Assembly (NCBI GenBank): GCA_011634665.1 | Contig: WAEK01000002.1 | Coordinates: 2,376,501 to 2,440,500, forward strand | Length of the DNA stretch: 64,000 nt | Direction of reading: 5' to 3' | Source: Mortierella sp. BCC40632 | Taxonomy: Eukaryota; Mortierellomycota; Mortierellomycetes; Mortierellales; Mortierellaceae | Shown here: positions 1 to 11,169 of the stretch, piece after piece | How the letters are laid out: every line of letters starts with the position of its first letter | How positions within the stretch are numbered: the stretch's first letter is position 1 | Translations under genes and position numbers: made by a program | The notes under the pieces: model-generated | What the model saw: the letters and a program-made list of their open reading frames with translations, nothing else | What the model was told of the DNA's origin: nothing | The model's database searches: none

Positions 1-1
1 T

Positions 2-1047
2 GTCCCTTGTCTGGCGTACATGGACGACACGACATGGATTGCACCAGATAAGGAAGGGCTCCAGGGGATCACCGACATCGCCACTGGTTTTTTTTTCCGT
101 TTGAACTCCATCGATATTAACCCGAAGAAATCAGAGCTGATCATAGTGAACCCAACAACGGACCAGCAAGAGATCCAGATTAGCGCTGACACCGTGAAAG
201 CTCACCCGCCCGACGTCGCCGTTAGGATGCTGGGGTGTGGTTTTCGGCTGACGGTAACGACCGTTTCACCAGGAATATGGTCCTCGAGGAAATCAACACA
301 ACGTGTAACATCCTGTCCCGGAAAGCGATAACGGACAAGCAAGCAGTATACATTGTCAACAACGTGCTGATCCCGAGAATCCTATACCGAATGACGATAA
401 TGGTGGCGCCAGACTCAGTATCAACAAGGTGGGCGGGGAAATACACGTCCATGATCCGACAGAAGCTGGGTCTAGCGAAAGGAACGCCCAACAGTATCCT
501 ACAGCACAGGCGTTTCTATGGTCTCCGGCACATCCAGGATGTGGTCGAGGAAGAGCAGGTATCGACAGCGTGGTTACGTTTCCAGGATAAACGCATGGTT
601 GGGAAGGTTATGGCTGCGAGAGCCTTAGCATTGCAGGTGGAGTCCGGTCTTCGCTGCCATCCTTTCGAATCGCCAGCAGCAGCAGCATGTTTCAAGCAAC
701 ATAACTTTCAAACATCGGTCTGTCAGTTGCTGGCTGGCAAAAAGGAAAAATTGATTTCATCGCCCCTGGGTTAAACGACACCACGGTAAAGTTGCTTTAT
801 CAAACGCCCTACCGCCAAAGGTCTTCGCCAAAGTATCGAGACAGCTTGCCTCGGATGGGATTTTCTATGTGCATGATGTGACAAACGAAGAAGTTACACG
901 GATCCAAGCATGGACAGTAGTGAAAGATCGTTTTTTCCTGACGGGCGTGAAAAGAGCCTGGTATGTGGTGGTATGTCATCATCTGGGAGTCCAACCACGA
1001 TCACAGGAGCCACAACCCACAGATGAAGAAAGGGTGGAGGAGGACTC
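2..1047 (+). pseudogene. LINE reverse transcriptase fragment (5'-truncated by the window edge)
   Basis: The polymerase active site AYMDDTTW is at positions 14-37, with the two catalytic aspartates at 23-28. Downstream LNSIDINPKKSELI matches the lysine-bearing region that follows the YMDD box in LINE reverse transcriptases. Reading then moves to another frame near 230 (thumb region, including KAITDKQAVYIVNNVLIPRI) and moves again after the stop at 774. The frame with VTNEEVTRIQAWTVVKDRFF runs to the start of the next segment. Two frame breaks in about 800 bp mean no intact polymerase can be made. Confidence 0.85.
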
Positions 1048-3095
1048 ATGGAGACAGAAGCTGAAGTGATGATGGAAGTTGAGTCGGAGGATGAGCCGTT
1101 GGTGGACAGAAGGAAGGAGAGACGGATGGCAGTGGCAGAAGGGTCGAGAGCGGCCATGGAAAGAAGGATGGAGGAGAGGAGGAGGAATGAGGGAGAGAGG
1201 AGAGAAATGAGAAGCGTGGGAACGAGCGAAAGGGTGTCTTTTGAAGGGATGAGCCACAGGGTGGGAGTGGATGGGCCGCCCCCGTCGCCCGCACAGCAAT
1301 CAGAACCCGGAACCCCCCCAGATGGTGATCTCCTAGCTGTCACGAGGTCAGCATCTGCCACCTTTACCTCTTTCGGCTTCCACTTGCCACAGGAAGATCG
1401 CAGGGAACTGAGGCGAAGGCGTGGAGTCGCTCCCTATGTTGAGGATCAGACCGAGGATATAGAGAAAGACCTGAGGGAAGAGTTTCAGGGATGGGTGAAT
1501 GAGAGGCCCGCCATCGAGGGATGGCAGTCTATAGGCCCTCTTTTCGTCCAAGCATCTGTCAGAGACAAAATGCTACAGCTCAGGAACACTCAGCGCACAC
1601 CAGAGGCACGTACCCTGCACACAGATGGATCCCTCATCGGGGCAGGAACAGAGGCGATATCCATGGCATGCGGAATCGTGGACACCTCTTCAGGGCAGAT
1701 CGTATCATTTGGAGGACGCGTGGGTGGCCACGCTTCGTCAACCAAAGCGGAACTCATGGGTCTAATTGCTGCAGTAGTAGCAGCACCACCAGATCAGGAC
1801 CTCAGAGTGGAGTTAGACAACGAGGGCGTCGTTGATCAATTCAGACAGATGGTGGTAAACAGATCAACCACCCTGCCCAGGAAACGACAACGCACCAATC
1901 TAGCCGCGCTATGGGCAGTGTTGGCAAAAGTGGTAAAGGAGCGGGAGGGAAGCGTTCAAGTGGTTTGGGTCCGTGGCCACAGTGATAACCAAGGGAACAT
2001 CGCTGCTGATAAGGTTGCAAAGGCAAATGCTGGCGTGCGTACCGATCCTTGGAAGGTAGATCTGAGTGCACAGGATGAGCTAAACTTGGTAGCTAGGTGC
2101 GAGGGAACCAGTATCGAAATCGACATCCGTCAATTTCTGAAACGACAGACAACGATAAGGAGACACCAAGCCTGGCTAGCACAGAAGAGGACGAAGCGTG
2201 CCATCCAGAGTGTGGACGAGGTGGATTGGAGTTCAACTCTGGCCCATATTCACGACAGACGCCAAGTACACACCTTTACAGCAGCATGAAGGACACAGCA
2301 CAACGAACACATAGGATCAAAAAGATGTTTGGAATGTTGCCGACAGGGAAAGTGATGCATGCTCGACACCCTGATGTGTACCCTAACGGAGGCTGTAGGA
2401 TGTGTGCAGCTGAGACCGAAGACAACGACCACGTATGGGAATGTCTGGCAACAAAGGAGCAACAGCGCGACATCTGGGACGAGGCCATACGTTTGATAGA
2501 CGAGTGGGGTCCCAGTGAGGTCGACAAGGCAAACAGAGAAGCGAAGGATAGGTTCAAGGCACAAGTGGCGAACCAGATCCGAGGGATCAGGGCACCCAGA
2601 AGATTGTTTTGGCGAGGGGCGCCTACCAGAGCAATAATCAAGAGTCTCAACTTCATTCGCGGGACTCCTGATCATACACCGAATCAACTTGAGGACGGAT
2701 CAACGCTTCCAACAACCTTCTGGACCTTTGGCTCCCTCTGCCGTGGCCTAACACCAGCAAATCTGCCTACGATTTGGGCCCCTATGTTCTCAGTCCCCAA
2801 AAAAGTAGCAACAGTCATTGTACACCATTTCGTCCGTTTCATCGAAGGAAAGGCATCCGAGGTCCTATGGAAGGACAGATGTGAGGCTACCGTGGCATGG
2901 GAAGCACGACATGAGATCACTCCCTCGAAAAAGAAAAAGGCGCCTTTCAAGGAGAAAGAGGACGATGGAGTGATGGTGACGGTTTCGCATGCCCTGTTGG
3001 TGTATGCCGTTGTGGTGCACCCTTGGCTGATCACCTCGAGCAACGCTGCCCTGGTGCTCAGAACGATATGGCATCTGCTGATGCCACCCTGCTAG
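1048..3095 (+). pseudogene. LINE RNase H and zinc-knuckle (zf-RVT-like) C-terminal region
   Basis: The stretch 1048-2289 encodes an RNase H domain with the expected acidic set: D in HTDGS (1624-1626), E in KAELMG (1750-1752), D in ELDNEG (1816-1818), H in RGHSDNQGN (1978-1980) and D in AADK (2008-2010). RNase H removes the RNA strand of the cDNA hybrid. The reading frame then shifts, and 2097-3095 carries a C-x2-C-x8-H-x3-C knuckle (CRMC to HVWEC, about 2395-2450) of the kind that ends many LINE ORF2 proteins. The RNase H catalytic residues are intact although the element is broken by frameshifts. The signature between the domains, RxHQAWxxQKxTK then DWSSTLAHIHD, recurs in diverged form at 23880-23960. 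Confidence 0.85.
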
Positions 3096-3167
3096 ATAGT
3101 CTAGCAGGCAAGCGACATTTGGAGGTGATGGAGAGGATGGGGAGGATTCCTTTCCGGTGACAGTCTG

Positions 3168-3310
3168 TTTTTTCAACCTTTTAATCGTCTTGAAAAAGGC
3201 GGCAATCGTTGCGCGGGGCTTCGGCAACGTGAGCTGTTATGGTATTATGGAGGACTGCCACCGCAGAGCGGTGACTGTGGCTAGTTTAGTTTAGTCTTAG
3301 CCTACATAGC
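3168..3310 (+). repeat. LINE-A 3' UTR segment with an inverted copy at 21838-21975
   Basis: This stretch contains GGCAATCGTTGC, CGTGAGCT, TATGGAGG and TGCCACCGCA followed by AGCGGTG. The reverse complement of 21838-21975 shows the same words in the same order and spacing. The part CACCGC-AGA-GCGGTG is itself a short hairpin. It lies between the coding remnant and the poly(A) of the first LINE-A copy, so the second location marks another LINE-A relic on the minus strand. Confidence 0.75.
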
Positions 3311-3392
3311 TATTTCCAGCAGAAACAGATTGTTAAAAAAAAAAATGCCCACGTGGGGTCTTTGTTAAAAAAAAAAAAAAATGGGGGCTATT

Positions 3393-3660
3393 GGAAAAAA
3401 GTGTTAGCGATGGACCAAGAGGGCTAAAAGACGACGAATGAGCGCAACAGGCCGCGTAGGGAGCTGGCATTACGACCACTCATGCGACGTGGGTGATGGC
3501 GAACAGAGTATCTGGACATTAGGTAGAACTATTTAGTGTTTATTTGCAGGGCTAGATCCTGTTATGGCCCAAGTGACAACGGGGCAGTAGCCCCGGTATT
3601 CCATAAACTCTGCATGCCCACGTGGGGCCCTCGTTAACAAAAAAAAAAAAAAAAAGGGCC
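3393..3660 (+). mobile_element. Orphan LINE-A 3' tail
   Basis: This begins with GGAAAAAAGTGTTA, runs through ACTCATGCGACGTGGG and GTATCTGGA, and ends with ATGCCCACGTGGGGCCC and GTTAAC followed by 17 A residues (about 3639-3655). A second copy at 24675-24905 follows the same order of landmarks. The terminal CCCACGTGGG hairpin and A-run are shared with the end of the first LINE-A copy immediately upstream, which suggests a 5'-truncated insertion of the same family. No coding capacity is seen. Confidence 0.7.
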
Positions 3661-3868
3661 GCCCTGGGGGCTCTCTGTAGCGTCTAAGGTCATAGAGCCG
3701 AGTATCCTCATACTCAAGCTTCAGGAGCGACTCTTCCCCTCATTGTTCTCGAAGAAAATACATTTTATTCCCGACAGGAGCGATGCTCAGAGTCCAGAGC
3801 AAAATTGTAAACAAGGGCCTAGCCAGGAAGAACCCTCTTCATTACACCAGTCTCGAAAAAGAGTATGC

Positions 3869-5686
3869 TTAGAACTTGAAGACGTGCTCGCTGGTGAGAC
3901 CCAGCTCCTTCAATGCTCCATCGACTTCGCCCTGAGTGAAGTTGGGTCCCTTGGTACCACTGACGGTCTTCATCATTGCTGGGAAGGCGAAAAGGTTGTA
4001 TAGTGTAACAAAAGCAGAGAAAGAAAGCAAGTCTATTAGATTGGCGATCCACAAGGAACATACTGTTGTTGATGTGTGTGTTTTTTTTAAAAAAAAAAAA
4101 AGACTTACGTGGAGGTCCGCAGACAAACACCTTGTTGTTGTTAGATCCAACCTCAGGAGCGTGCTGCTTAATCAATTCGGCAGTGACATAGCCAGTGGGT
4201 CCAGTCCAGCCTTCCACAGACTTGTCAATCACATAAGTGACCTTGAAGCGGTCAGGGTTGGCCTTGGCCAGGGAATCCAGCTCATCCTTGAAAATGATAT
4301 CTGCAGGCGTAACATTGGCAAAGATGAGGTTGATCTTTGTCTTGTCAGCCTTGTCCTTGAGGAGCTCATTGACGACCTGGAACATGGGCGTGATACCAGA
4401 ACCTCCAGCAATCATCGTAATGGAGTCGTGCTGGTTGGTAGAGATGGGGTACTTGGAGATAGGACCTATTTTCCGTGTGCAACAAAGGGACAACGCCAGA
4501 CACAATTATAAGTAATCGCTTTCAGGGGTACAAGTTCATGAAACGAATTGGACAGGCAATGATCTTACCCTTGACGGCAAGAGTGTCGCCTGGCTTCATG
4601 TTATGGACATGCGTAGACATGGGGCCGCCTAGGTGGTAACGAGGGGAGGGGGGCGCATGAGCACATCAATCAAACGAGAGGGGAGAATGTTGAAGTCAGA
4701 CACAGTATTTGGAACATATCGGAACCACGATTTGCCGAGCAAAAAAAAGATTCCCACATCTTTTGCTCAAATGACGAAATGCAAGCCTATCAAACCTTCA
4801 TAGTGCTTGATGACAAAGTCAAAGGAGCCGGTCAGATCCGCATCCGAAGTAGGAGTATAGGGACGAATGACAGGCTTGCCATCTTCCTTAGTGAACTTGG
4901 TGACGACACAGGAGGCAACATCAAGTCCAAGCTTCTGGTTCTCCTCGAGTTCAAAAACGAAACGGCTAGTGTTGGGAGTCAACTTTTCCACGCTCTTCAA
5001 CTTGAAATCTACGAAAGCATTGGGGTCCAATGCAGAAGTTACTGGCTTCTTGGGGGCAGCAGCAGCAGCAGCAGGGGCAGCAGCAGCAGCCTTGGTATCT
5101 GGACTAAAGTAGTAGTAGGCCGCTGAGCACAAGCGCCACGTAAATAGAGTGTGGGAGAAAAAAAAAGGGAAGAGAGAAGTCTATTAGCAGAAGACTGGAT
5201 GATTTTACGAGAAATGAACAACTTTCTCTCTCTCTCTTCTTCAAATCTCAATATGCGTGAGGACGAGATATTCAGAATCTACTCAGAATCTACAGGAGTC
5301 AAAGAGGCGGACCCTTACCAATGGCAGCGGCACCAAAAGGCAGACCAACCGTCAACAACTTGCTCGAACCAGAAGCCTTAGCAGGAGTGGAGTAGGCGCG
5401 TTTCTAAACAGAGAACAAAAGATCGAACAAGACAGTGTCAACAAGAAGTGGACTGTCTAACGGAGGAGATCGTTCATCAACAAGAGAAAGCTCAATGTAT
5501 GAAAAGCACGAGTGACGAAAGGCTGATCCATTCGATCTCACGACGCATGTACATCGACCATGTAGAACGATGCAACGAATAAATCTCGCGCCGAACACAC
5601 TAGCGATGATAACAAGCAGAACATACAGGGACGGTGTTGACGACTGAGCGGACGCTGGCTCTGAGAGGGCTGATCAGGTGAAGCAT
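3869..5686 (-). CDS. MCR1: NADH-cytochrome b5 reductase, mitochondrial MCR1 type
   Basis: This FAD flavoenzyme passes electrons from NADH to cytochrome b5. Six exons fit in phase: 5627-5686, 5319-5403, 4796-5122, 4569-4628, 4109-4465 and 3869-3978, giving 332 residues against about 300 for yeast Mcr1. The donor of intron 3 (GTTTGA) is weak, but homology across GGPMS requires it. The N-terminus (MLHLISPLRASVRSVV, then KRAYSTPAK) is basic and Ser/Ala-rich like a mitochondrial presequence. It is followed by a hydrophobic segment (LLTVGLPFGAAAIAAYYYF) and an Ala-rich linker. The FAD-binding RPYTPTS, the flavin-loop GGPMS, the NADH-binding GGSGITPM and the C-terminal CGPPPMM are all present. The targeting signal favours MCR1 over the ER/outer-membrane CBR1; that assignment is inference. 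Confidence 0.92.
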
Positions 5687-8033
5687 GGTGATGGGAGAGT
5701 GTGTGAATCGAGGACAAGAGGTGCTGATTCGGAAAAGAGGGAAACAGAGCAGTGATAAAGTCGCTATGTGTGAGCAGATTTCATCGGGAGAGGTAGAGGC
5801 GAATTTCATGTTATGAGGGGTGGATCGAGACCCTACTCACACACCAGAAAGGATCAGATATCAAGCGCCTTTTTCCCCGCCGTATCAGGTTGAGTCGGAT
5901 TATCCTATAACCCTTCGAGCAGGAGCAAAATGTCCAAGTCATACCGGACACATCCAACAAGTTGTTCTCGGTCCCTGACCCATCCCAAGGCTGCCAGCTC
6001 CGTTACTATCTCATGCAACCACCCTCAAAATCCTTCATATCTACTTATTCCTATTGCTATCAGGCTCGTTCAGATTCTCAGCCCAAGCAGACCACACTTG
6101 CCTACACGCCAGTTCTTGGTAGCGCTGCGGATAGCCAGCTCAAAAGTATGAGGATCAGGGCTTTTTTTGCACCAGTCCTTGCTGAGAGATTTCTAGCCAA
6201 CATGCAGATGGGCGGGACTTCCCACCCCCACAAACTGACAAAAGACAAGGGGTGGGAGAGAGCAGGTGTTTCCATACTAAAGTTGGTGAGCACTATTATC
6301 TGAGACCATCTTGCGGAAATAACCTGCTAATGAGTGAGTCGATTTGTAATGCTCATGACTGCAAGTGCGCAGAATCCACAATGCTGACATGACCAAGATG
6401 CACACTTGAACTTGGCCCAATCTATTGGAGACATTGTTCCTCACCATTCATGCTCCTTATAGGATGTAAGTTACCTGAACCTCTTCTTCATCTCGGCAAT
6501 AGACTTCAAGGTGTCGACAGCACTATGAATCTAGATCTTTCAATAGCCCAAGCTCTCACAGAGGCCCTCGCATCAACGTGCCACAACTGATGATTCTACG
6601 CTCCAGAGCGTGTGAAAATACGATTCTAGTCCATCAAGAAGTATGAACCGCAGCAGTGGATAGCGCTCCATCTTTTTTTTTTTTGTCGGCGCGCGTCCGC
6701 CCACGTTCTGCAAAGATATGAGTGCCGCTACCTCATTTTAGAAAAGAAAGCTATCTAAACAAAAAAGGGGGACTTGGAGGAGGGCGACCCAGAAACGATA
6801 TGAAGGAATAAAATACAATGCAGATGTAGGAAATCAAGACAGGTTTGCACTCTGCCTTGATATGCTATCAGAAGAAACAGTTGCTATTTATTCGTGATCG
6901 CCTTGAGAACAGTATCCAGGTTGTTGAGGTTCCGATGCGATGCCGCCACAACACAGGAGCTTGCTGTGTGAGGTTGAGCATGAAAAAGAAATGAACGCAC
7001 TGGCAAGTCGTGCTATTTGCTTTGCCTGGTTCTCTGTCCTCTGAAAGGAAAGTCAATCTTGAGATTCTGTGATGATGTATGCGCTGGAAGGCCAATAAAG
7101 TTTATGCAACGGACGAGACATAGAGCATTACGAAGTGCCCAGGTGTCAGGGCTCGATAACTTGGATCTCGAGCTGACCATAGTAGCGAGCCACTGGCGAC
7201 AAAGTGAGGTGTCCAGGACATAATTAAGGCTGAACCGCGTCGCAGGCATTCACATTTCTATGCCGTTCTCGGGTCACGGGTTCCTCGAAGGTGACATTGG
7301 AGAATAGCAAAGACCATCCGTTCGAAAACTGTTTCCCTGCTCCTTGCTCCTTATTCTTATGCAGGATTGAGTATCTGCCGAAGTTTTGTATAAATCCGTA
7401 AGGGAGACAGTGATTTTGTTCTCGGGTCAATATTCTTACATGTCTGGCAGATTTCTCAATATCCAAAGCGCAACATCCGAAAAAAAAAATAAATATTTGA
7501 ATGTTCTGGTGACCAACCCTCTACGGCTGTGCTCGAGTATTCTTTTACCTCTCGAGCGCATTTCAAGTCATATAGGCGAGAACAAAGCAGTAAACCTTCA
7601 TGCTGTCCGAAGGGCATCGGTCAATTCGGCTGATGTCAAGACGAAAGGTATAAAAGCCTGGCAGGCCCTACCATTCCAAAGTGTATGTTTCCCGCCAATA
7701 GCGTCTGCCGTCCTGCCTATTCCTTTTCTTTTATGCATCAGTCAAGCCGTGTCTGGTTAGAGAACTAAAGACAAATTCAAAGACGCGTGTGCCTCAGCCA
7801 AGAGATTAGTGTGCTCATCCTTACCAGAGTTCACTTGATCAAGGATTATGACTGCTGACCCTTCGGATGTCGCTGTAGCCCACTTTACTGCTCCGCTCCT
7901 GTCGCATTCTCTCGCCCCTTGAAGGCCTGATAGTCTTCGTAAGCTTCTGAGGTTCACGGTATAGAATCTAGGTTCGTGACCAAATTGGACAGTAACCGTG
8001 GGCCAAGATTGGCGATGAAACGAGAGAAGCGGC
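5687..8033. other. Intergenic region without a recognisable gene
   Basis: This lies upstream of the minus-strand MCR1 gene and upstream of the plus-strand gene at 8034, so it should hold both promoters. No reading frame here shows a recognisable domain or coding-like composition. The one clear feature is an orphan LINE-B tail at 6671-6850. Confidence 0.5.
6671..6850 (-). mobile_element. Orphan LINE-B 3' tail
   Basis: A T-run (about 6672-6684) is followed by GTCGGCGCGCGTCCGCCCACG, then GCAAAGATATGAGTGCCGCTAC and GGGCGACCCAGAAACGATAT. The same landmarks recur in this order next to the coding remnant at 22018-22288 and at 13411-13575. The T-run is the poly(A) tail read on the opposite strand. 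Confidence 0.65.
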
Positions 8034-9464
8034 ATGAAGGCCGTCCTGCGACAAATTCACAAGCCAATCATGGTAGGCAACTATTTCCTCTTTCACAACA
8101 AAGACCACAACGACAGAGGGGTGCACAGACATGGCCCCGCTTCGACTAAGGATCATCCCCATGACTCCGTCCTGATAGAGACTCGGATTCCTGACTGTGC
8201 ATTTGTCCGCTTTGACCACGAGGGATGTACTCGCTACCACTGCTTGGCCGCAGAACAATCCTACAATTCCTTCACATCTTCGGACTCGGTTTCTGTGTCG
8301 ACAAAAGAGACATCGTCTTTCAGACAACAGCACACTAGACCAAATGAATATCTGTCATCCAACAAAAATGAGGAGCAAGGCCACTGGTCGAGAGCGCGCA
8401 CCGCGATCAAGGGAGTCTTGCGCCGACTCAACCGAACAGTAGTCGCGTCATTTAAACAAAAGGCATCTTCCATCGAAACGAGGACATCCCGCGTTATATC
8501 CGCGCCTACTCTGCTAGAAAGTACAAAAAAAGATTTAGTCACTCCGGGTATTACATCCTTAACACATTTGGAGCGTTCTCTTTCATGGCACGAGAACGCT
8601 TTAATGGATGCATTAATACCTTCATCTTCATGTTACTCCAACGAGGGCGAAGGACCCGCCGACTTGGCAAAGGCAACGCTTCTACAAAACAGGAATGCTC
8701 CAGCGAGCTCAACAACAACAGGTCTCGCCTCTGACCCCAACGTGTTACCAGACTCTCAGCCGAATTTAAGCAACCAATTTAAAGGTTCATCTCTTCATGC
8801 CTCGACAACAGAGTCAGTCTCACCAATCGTCGCTTTTGGAGGACTTTATGAACGTGCAAAAAATGAGTCCTACTCAGCTAGTCCATCGACTCTAAGCAGT
8901 AGTAGCCCTCTATTACATCATTTCTCGCGTTGCTCAAGTACCTCTCGACTACCTCTTGATCAAGATCTCATTCATGTACATCCGCTCTATGCCCACCCCA
9001 ATACCCTTATCCATTCGCGCTTCCCCACAATCACTATTACCACCCCAGAACCAGATACATCGAACTGCTCCCCTTACTCGGATCAAATAGAGCTCTACTC
9101 CCCGTCTCCTATCGATCGAACATTCGCTTACTGGCCTTCGGAGTCATCTTTTAATCCACAGAGCCAGGGTAGCAATGCGTCTCTTTGTGACTCGCCTGTC
9201 GACGTGGACGATGCCGACGTATTCCCATACCGGTTTTCCCAATTCTCTCACAACCAAGCCTTGTCGACAATCAGTTCACCAAGGACATCCACGACATTCC
9301 ATGGAGAGTCATTTAATATGGAGGGTAGACAAAGAAGCTGCTCCCCAACCGGACCCATGTCGTTTTCAGCTGTAACTTCAAGAAATCGATTACAGGACCC
9401 CTACCGATACCAAGTTCGGCAACGACGAGAGCTTGTGCACACGCTACGCGAGCTTTCAATTTAG
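8034..9464 (+). CDS. Hypothetical Ser/Thr-rich protein, single exon, 476 residues
   Basis: This is an uninterrupted frame from ATG at 8034 to TAG at 9464. I recognise no family. Residues about 120-145 form a basic segment (HWSRARTAIKGVLRRLNRT) that could be amphipathic; the rest is low in hydrophobics and rich in Ser, Thr and Pro, with many SP/TP sites typical of disordered, phosphorylated fungal proteins. The C-terminus (QVRQRRELVHTLRELSI) looks helical. The open length in a region with balanced base composition is the main support for it being a real gene. It sits between MCR1 and the repeat island. An upstream exon cannot be excluded. Confidence 0.6.
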   Translation: MKAVLRQIHKPIMVGNYFLFHNKDHNDRGVHRHGPASTKDHPHDSVLIETRIPDCAFVRFDHEGCTRYHCLAAEQSYNSFTSSDSVSVSTKETSSFRQQHTRPNEYLSSNKNEEQGHWSRARTAIKGVLRRLNRTVVASFKQKASSIETRTSRVISAPTLLESTKKDLVTPGITSLTHLERSLSWHENALMDALIPSSSCYSNEGEGPADLAKATLLQNRNAPASSTTTGLASDPNVLPDSQPNLSNQFKGSSLHASTTESVSPIVAFGGLYERAKNESYSASPSTLSSSSPLLHHFSRCSSTSRLPLDQDLIHVHPLYAHPNTLIHSRFPTITITTPEPDTSNCSPYSDQIELYSPSPIDRTFAYWPSESSFNPQSQGSNASLCDSPVDVDDADVFPYRFSQFSHNQALSTISSPRTSTTFHGESFNMEGRQRSCSPTGPMSFSAVTSRNRLQDPYRYQVRQRRELVHTLRELSI

Positions 9465-9639
9465 GTGTACTATAGTTTGTTATCACGCCAGTTATTCCTC
9501 CTTAAGAAAAAGCATTCCACAATTTTCGATAATGCCCTAGTCCAGAAATGTATGAGAATTTAGTCGTGAGGAAGCCTATTCAGCTTTGCTATGGCATGTC
9601 TATTTTGCAACCTATTAGCCATCCACAGAACATCAATAG

Positions 9640-10480
9640 CTATTCTTTTTTTTTTTTTCTGACAAAGTTTATTTTTGATGCGCATCTGTCCATGTCCTGT
9701 AGACATAACCACTGCTACCTCCTTCCAGGAGCAACAAGAGCAGCTCCTCATTAATCAGGTCGAAAGTGCTAGCCCGTCTGATGTCAGAAGTGAGCCACAT
9801 CATGCTAAGAACCACCTCCTTATTCACCACAATTTTAAGACGGCTCCAAATACTGCAGATCCATTTGTAGTGGAGGTAGACTAAGACGGCAAATGTCACC
9901 TTTTTTTTTTTTTTTTTTTTTTTTTTGGCCTTTCTTGCGAAATCGGCTTATCCATCGGTACGGATTTGCCCATACTCTGCCTGAACGGTCATTGCTGCCT
10001 CTCTTTCTCAAAGAAGAGACTATCCAAACAAATGGGGCGAAGAAGGAGAGCGATAAGCAAAAAAAAAAAAAAAAAAAAAAGGCAGGGCACATTGGCGAGC
10101 AATCAGTGATGGAGGTAGGTCAAAGCATTTCTACACTAGAGTAAGGGGTCAGATAGGTCTGGGGACGGCGAGAGTGATTTCGAATCAAGCGCATCAATGC
10201 TGTCAGTCTGAAGACATGTCTGGAGGCATGTTGTCTCAGGGCATTGAAAGGCAGTGTCCATGCCTGGAGTATGCCACATCGTGCTAAAGACCGAAGACTA
10301 CCTTTTTTTTTTAATGAATCTCGTTAGAGATTTTATTCACGGCGCGTGTCCGTCCATACTCTACAAAAGACATAGTCCTCGCTGCCTCATTTTAGACAAG
10401 AAAGCCATCTAAACAAAAAAAGGGAGCCTGAAGGAGGAAGACTTAGAAACGATTAAGTAGATTAAGTAGGAATTAAAAAT
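9640..10480 (-). mobile_element. Cluster of three orphan LINE-B 3' tails
   Basis: Three T-runs each open a diverged LINE-B tail read on the minus strand. They are at about 9645-9745 (T-run, TTTATTTTTGATGCGCATCTGTCC), 9900-10025 (long T-run, then ATCGGTACGGATTTGCCCAT) and 10302-10480 (T-run, GTTAGAGATTTTATTCACGGCG). They share TTTTATTxxxGGCGCGxxxCCGTCC, then GACATxGCCxCTGCTxCCTC and an A-rich stretch. There is no coding sequence, which is consistent with strongly 5'-truncated insertions. Confidence 0.6.
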
Positions 10481-11169
10481 ATATAACAATTAGGGAGAAT
10501 CAAGATGGGGTACAGATGTGTCAGAACTGGAGTATTTCATACCAAGTCCTGACAGCCTCGTCTTAACCGTACTCACACTCACTTGTAACGTTTCATAGCA
10601 GTATACTTCGATTAGTGGCAATTTGAATAGACTTGTGCTAGCGGATAGTTCCTTTGAAAGAGGGTCAATAAAAAAAAAAAAAAAAAAACCACTACCTTGA
10701 TACTTGGGGCCTGAAATGCTCAGTTCGTCCAATAGCCAAATAACGAATATTATCGAGGTTAGCTTTTCTCAATGAGTCTATCCTCCGTACCTAGCGATGC
10801 TTACTATCCGCCGCACTCTACAGAAGACTAACTGCCGTACCAAGCTCTCACTTATCCACCGTACTCTTCTTGACCGCCACTCTTTTTTTTTTTTTTTTTT
10901 TTTGGGCCCTCATTCGAGGGTTCTGTCTACCAGCACGAGTTTATTTCAAATTGTCGCTACTCGAGGCAAACTACCTAGAAACGGAAAAGGTCAGTGTGGG
11001 TATGGTTAAGATTGAGGCTGTTAGGACTTGACATGGAAAGTTCTGCTTATGAAATTAGTCTTGCATTCTGGGCTCGCCGACCCAATGCACCATAACGCTT
11101 GATTTCGAAACCCACACAAATCACTTTTCTTGACTTTACTAAAGTATATTCGACAATGCGATCGCCATC
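10481..11169. other. Repeat-rich spacer
   Basis: This holds an A-run at 10671-10688 and a T-run at 10882-10903 followed by GGGCCCTCATTCGAGGGTTC, a possible very diverged LINE-B terminal hairpin on the minus strand. I see no gene. Confidence 0.35.

Larger units (their letters stand above)
1..3390 (+). mobile_element. Truncated, degenerate non-LTR retrotransposon (LINE family A)
   Basis: This is the 3' two thirds of a LINE second open reading frame followed by its 3' untranslated region; the 5' part lies outside the window. In order it shows the reverse transcriptase catalytic YMDD box, the rest of the polymerase region, an RNase H domain, a zinc-knuckle-like domain and a UTR with A-runs at about 3333-3343 and 3366-3380. 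The tail carries the perfect palindrome CCCACGTGGG just before the final A-run, the same hairpin seen in the tail copies at 3393-3660 and, decayed, at 24675-24905. The frame changes at about 230, 775, 1048 and 2250, so the copy is dead. Family labels A and B are mine. Confidence 0.85.

Noticed and set aside
1..3390. LTR retrotransposon or endogenous virus as the source of the reverse transcriptase
   Set aside because: Domain order is polymerase, RNase H, zinc knuckle and poly(A), with no protease, integrase or LTR, which fits a LINE.
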